9,445 bases of DNA from JBOHHR01 sp050740975 (GTDB taxonomy: Bacteria > Pseudomonadota > Gammaproteobacteria > JBOHHR01). The translations under genes were made by a program, and so were the position numbers. The notes under the pieces were generated by a model. It saw nothing but the letters and a program-made list of their open reading frames with translations, was not told the DNA's origin and made no database searches. Position 1 is the stretch's first letter. Every line of letters starts with the position of its first letter. The DNA lies in assembly GCA_050740975.1 (NCBI GenBank), contig JBOIEE010000192.1, forward strand, positions 1 through 9,445, written 5' to 3'. Below are positions 7,206 through 9,445 of the stretch, in pieces.

Positions 7206-7739
7206 CTAATCTTTTGTCACCTGCCCAAATTCGAGCTCCACCGGTGTGGGCCGCCCAAAGATGAGGACGGCTACCCGCAGCCGATTGCGTTCGTAATTCA
7301 CCTCTTCCACCACACCGTTAAAATCCGCAAACGGTCCGTCTACGACACGCACGAGTTCGCCCACTTCAAACAAAACCTTGGGGCGAGGCTTGTCGGTCCC
7401 TTCTCGGACCCGCTGGATGATCGCCTCTGCTTCCCGATCGCTGATCGGGGATGGACGATCGCTAGTCCCCCCGATAAATCCGATCACCTTCGGCACTTCC
7501 CTAATCAAGTGCCAGGCGTCGTCGTTCATCTCCATCTGCACCAGAACGTAACCTGGGAAAAACTTCCGTTCGCTTTTTCGCCGCTGACCGTCACGCATTT
7601 CCACAACTTCTTCTGTGGGAACCAATATCTCTCCGAAGTTATTACCGAGACCGCTCCTTGTGATGCGCTCGTGCAAGGATCGCTTGACTTGATTTTCAAA
7701 CCCCGAATAGGCGCGAACAACATACCACTTCAGCGACAT
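7206..7739 (-). CDS. nusG: Transcription termination/antitermination factor NusG
   Basis: NusG rides on elongating RNA polymerase, suppresses pausing through its N-terminal domain, and uses its C-terminal KOW domain to contact Rho or ribosomal protein S10, coupling transcription to translation. The protein has 177 residues (E. coli 181). The NGN domain starts with MSLKWYVVRAYSGFE and includes RKFFPGYVLVQMEM (59-72) and WHLIREVPKVIGFIGG. A linker with SDREAEAI follows, then the KOW domain at about 126-155 (VGELVRVVDGPFADFNG). The ATG at 7739 lies inside the last codons of secE; the two genes overlap by ten bases. A GAGGA touches the ATG directly, too close to be an ideal Shine-Dalgarno, so initiation probably depends on ribosomes finishing secE. 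It ends in TAG. Confidence 0.98.
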   Translation of the reverse strand: MSLKWYVVRAYSGFENQVKRSLHERITRSGLGNNFGEILVPTEEVVEMRDGQRRKSERKFFPGYVLVQMEMNDDAWHLIREVPKVIGFIGGTSDRPSPISDREAEAIIQRVREGTDKPRPKVLFEVGELVRVVDGPFADFNGVVEEVNYERNRLRVAVLIFGRPTPVELEFGQVTKD

Positions 7740-8119
7740 TCCTCAGGCTCAACTCCCGTAACCAAACGCATGATCCAACCCAGCAAGGAATCGAGAAGCC
7801 ACAAAAACAGCGCGACCACAAGCACCATTGCCAACACCGCTAACGTGGTCCTCACCGTTTCCTGCCGGCTTGGCCAAAAGACTTTCCGTACCTCGACCAG
7901 GGCTTCTTGAAAGAAGCCTATGAAACCCCGCCCTCGTTCCGTCTGTAAGGCAATAGTTACACTGACAGCACCCGCCACCACAATGCCTAACACCCTATAA
8001 AGGAGCGGCTGCTCTGCATAGTAATAAAATGCCCCCACAGCCGCGGTGACGATGACCAGTGCCGCAATCAGCTTTACCGGATCGAGCCTCGATCCTTGGG
8101 TTTCAATCTTTGTATTCAT
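7730..8119 (-). CDS. secE: Preprotein translocase subunit SecE
   Basis: SecE clamps the SecY channel of the Sec translocon in the inner membrane. The protein has 129 residues (E. coli 127) with the three-helix layout of proteobacterial SecE: hydrophobic segments at about 16-34 (LIAALVIVTAAVGAFYYYA), 41-59 and 91-115. Between the second and third are the amphipathic cytoplasmic helix and the conserved hinge motif VEVRKVFWPSRQET (75-88). The frame stays open upstream to 8251, but that part reads through tRNA-Trp and is not protein-like, so I place the start at ATG 8119. No strong Shine-Dalgarno precedes it (GAAAAG only). It lies 71 bases after the tRNA and ends in TGA within the start of nusG. 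Confidence 0.96.
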   Translation of the reverse strand: MNTKIETQGSRLDPVKLIAALVIVTAAVGAFYYYAEQPLLYRVLGIVVAGAVSVTIALQTERGRGFIGFFQEALVEVRKVFWPSRQETVRTTLAVLAMVLVVALFLWLLDSLLGWIMRLVTGVEPEECR

Positions 8120-8190
8120 CAACTTTTCGATCTGACAGCTTAACGCGGTTGGAGGATGCAACTCGTCCCGGGAACTGCGTTTTCTACCTT
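8120..8190 (-). other. tRNA-Trp to secE spacer with one hairpin
   Basis: These 71 bases lie between the CCA end of the tRNA and the secE ATG. A seven-pair stem with two G-T wobbles can form: GCAGTTC (8178-8172), a seven-base loop and GAGTTGC (8164-8158). No T run follows it, so it is not a clear terminator. It may assist release of the tRNA 3' end or may be chance. No promoter is convincing here, so secE is probably transcribed with the tRNA. Confidence 0.3.
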
Positions 8191-8266
<76 letters not shown>

Positions 8267-8270
8267 AACG

Positions 8271-8299
8271 AAACCTTAGTTATTTATACCCTAAGGTTT
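8271..8299. repeat. Perfect 9-bp inverted repeat between tuf and tRNA-Trp
   Basis: The plus strand reads AAACCTTAG (8271-8279), an 11-base spacer, and CTAAGGTTT (8291-8299). In the tuf transcript this forms a nine-pair stem beginning 37 bases after the stop codon and ending four bases before the mature tRNA. The 3' arm ends in TTT followed by CGTT. As an intrinsic terminator it would be weak, because the core has few G-C pairs and the T run is broken. It could also mark a processing point that separates the tuf mRNA from the tRNA precursor. The repeat is certain; its role is not. Confidence 0.6.
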
Positions 8300-8310
8300 A
8301 GCCCTGAAAC
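8283..8310 (-). promoter_or_regulatory. Possible sigma-70 promoter for tRNA-Trp and secE
   Basis: TATAAA (8288-8283) on the minus strand lies in the loop of the inverted repeat. With a 16-base spacer the -35 position reads GTTTCA (8310-8305), only three of six matches to TTGACA. Transcription would start around 8276, about ten bases before the tRNA 5' end, a spacing typical of tRNA promoters. The sequence near the start is AT-rich, unlike the GC-rich discriminators of stringently controlled promoters. Confidence 0.3.
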
Positions 8311-8335
8311 ACCCGAATGCGATGATGACGGACCC

Positions 8336-9445
8336 TCACTCGAGGATCTTGGCAACCACCCCGGCACCGACCGTGCGACCGCCCTCCCGAATGGCAAAAC
8401 GCAAGCCTTCCTCCATCGCAATCGGGGCGATCAGCTTGACCTCCATCTTCACGTTGTCTCCCGGCATCACCATCTCTACCCCTTCGGGTAACTCCACCGC
8501 ACCGGTTACATCCGTGGTGCGAAAATAAAACTGCGGCCGGTAATTGTTAAAAAACGGCGTGTGCCGGCCTCCCTCTTCCTTCGACAATACATACACCTCG
8601 GCCTCAAAATGCGTGTGCGGTGTCACCGACCCCGGCACACACAACACTTGTCCTCGCTCCACCTCGTCTTTCTTCGTCCCCCGCAACAACACCCCCACGT
8701 TGTCTCCCGCTACCCCTTCGTCTAACAGCTTGCGGAACATCTCTACCCCCGTGCAGGTGCTCTTCTGCGTCTCTCGGATCCCCACGATCGCTACCTCATC
8801 TCCAACCTTCACTTTCCCCCGCTCGATCCGACCCGTCACCACCGTCCCACGGCCCGAGATCGAAAATACATCCTCGATTGGCAACAAAAACGGCTGCTCC
8901 ACCAGCCGCTCCGGCACCGGTATGTAATTGTCCATCGCCTCCAACAGCTTCCATATCGACCCTACCCCAAGCTCCCCTTCCTCGCCTTCCAAGGCCTTTA
9001 ACGCCGAACCCACCACCACCGGTGTCTCTTCCCCAGGAAATTGGTAGCTGTCCAGCAACTCCCTCACTTCCAGCTCCACTAACTCCAATAACTCCGCATC
9101 ATCCACCATGTCCGCTTTGTTCAGGTACACCACAATGTACGGCACCCCCACTTGGCGCGCCAACAAAATATGCTCGCGGGTCTGCGGCATCGGACCATCC
9201 GCCGCCGACACCACTACTATCGCCCCGTCCATCTGCGCCGCACCCGTGATCATGTTCTTCACATAGTCCGCATGCCCCGGACAATCGACATGCGCATAGT
9301 GCCGCCCCTCACTCTGGTACTCAACGTGCGCCGTCGCTATCGTGATCCCGCGCGCCCGCTCTTCCGGCGCATTGTCTATCTGATCATAGGCCTTGTATTC
9401 CCCTCCGTATTTCTTCGAGGTCACTAAGGTCAGCGCCGCCGTCAA
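8336..9445 (-). CDS. tuf: Translation elongation factor Tu (partial, N-terminus outside window)
   Basis: EF-Tu is the GTPase that carries aminoacyl-tRNA to the ribosomal A site. The visible 369 codons start at TTG-ACG-GCG, an internal leucine matching about E. coli residue 28, so roughly 27 residues including the P-loop GHVDHGKT lie beyond the high-coordinate edge. Present are switch I (ARGITIATAHVEY), the G3 motif DCPGH with its catalytic histidine, the G4 motif NKAD (E. coli NKCD), the G5 motif SALKAL, and the beta-barrel domains 2 and 3 (RGTVVTGRIERG; GGRHTPFF; RPQFYFRTTDVTG). The tail is GGRTVGAGVVAKILE then TGA. The segment GEEGELGVGSIWKLLEAMD resembles beta- and deep gammaproteobacterial forms. 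Codon use is strongly G-ending compared with rplL. Position before tRNA-Trp and secE makes it the tufB-type copy; whether a second copy exists cannot be seen here. Confidence 0.97.
   Translation of the reverse strand: MTAALTLVTSKKYGGEYKAYDQIDNAPEERARGITIATAHVEYQSEGRHYAHVDCPGHADYVKNMITGAAQMDGAIVVVSAADGPMPQTREHILLARQVGVPYIVVYLNKADMVDDAELLELVELEVRELLDSYQFPGEETPVVVGSALKALEGEEGELGVGSIWKLLEAMDNYIPVPERLVEQPFLLPIEDVFSISGRGTVVTGRIERGKVKVGDEVAIVGIRETQKSTCTGVEMFRKLLDEGVAGDNVGVLLRGTKKDEVERGQVLCVPGSVTPHTHFEAEVYVLSKEEGGRHTPFFNNYRPQFYFRTTDVTGAVELPEGVEMVMPGDNVKMEVKLIAPIAMEEGLRFAIREGGRTVGAGVVAKILE

Noticed and set aside
8620..9249. A 209-codon plus-strand frame opposite tuf
   Set aside because: It is low-complexity Pro/Ser/Thr-rich protein produced by the G-ending codon bias of tuf on the other strand; the conserved EF-Tu frame explains the DNA.

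Overview
This window is a stretch of core translation and transcription genes from a proteobacterium. Every gene lies on the minus strand, so transcription runs from high to low coordinates. In that direction the order is tuf (EF-Tu, cut by the window edge), tRNA-Trp(CCA), secE, nusG, rplK (L11), rplA (L1), rplJ (L10), rplL (L7/L12), rpoB (RNA polymerase beta) and rpoC (beta prime, cut by the other edge). This is the classical tufB-secE-nusG-rplKAJL-rpoBC locus. The protein sequences look gammaproteobacterial, probably from a deep branch. RpoB begins MAYSFTEKKRIRK, RpoC matches the E. coli protein almost residue for residue around its zinc site, and EF-Tu has a middle segment (GEEGELG...) that I recall from beta- and deep gammaproteobacteria rather than from enteric bacteria. 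I cannot name a species.

Layout. Positions 8336-9445 hold all of EF-Tu except about 27 N-terminal residues. Positions 8191-8335 hold a perfect 9-bp inverted repeat with a possible -10 box in its loop, then tRNA-Trp with an encoded CCA end. Positions 7206-8119 hold secE and nusG, which overlap by 10 bases. Positions 4992-7162 hold the four stalk and L1-region ribosomal protein genes, with rplK and rplA abutting exactly. A 195-base spacer at 4797-4991 carries two small hairpins and precedes rpoB (717-4796). A 51-base spacer then leads to the first 221 codons of rpoC. No stretch longer than 195 bases lacks a gene, and I see no convincing gene on the plus strand.

The products act together. EF-Tu delivers aminoacyl-tRNA to the GTPase centre built from L11, L10 and L12, and L1 guards tRNA exit. 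RpoB and RpoC form the polymerase core that NusG binds and links to the leading ribosome. SecE is a subunit of the membrane channel for newly made proteins. In E. coli this cluster is controlled by L1 binding the rplK leader, by L10-L12 binding the rplJ leader, and by partial attenuation before rpoB. Small hairpins occur here at all three places.

I looked for an unrecognised system and did not find one. The points worth a second look are modest: a duplicated 11-residue unit in the L12-binding tail of L10, loss of a normally basic residue in L10, four non-ATG starts among eight genes, the inverted repeat before tRNA-Trp, and codon use in tuf unlike that of rplL.
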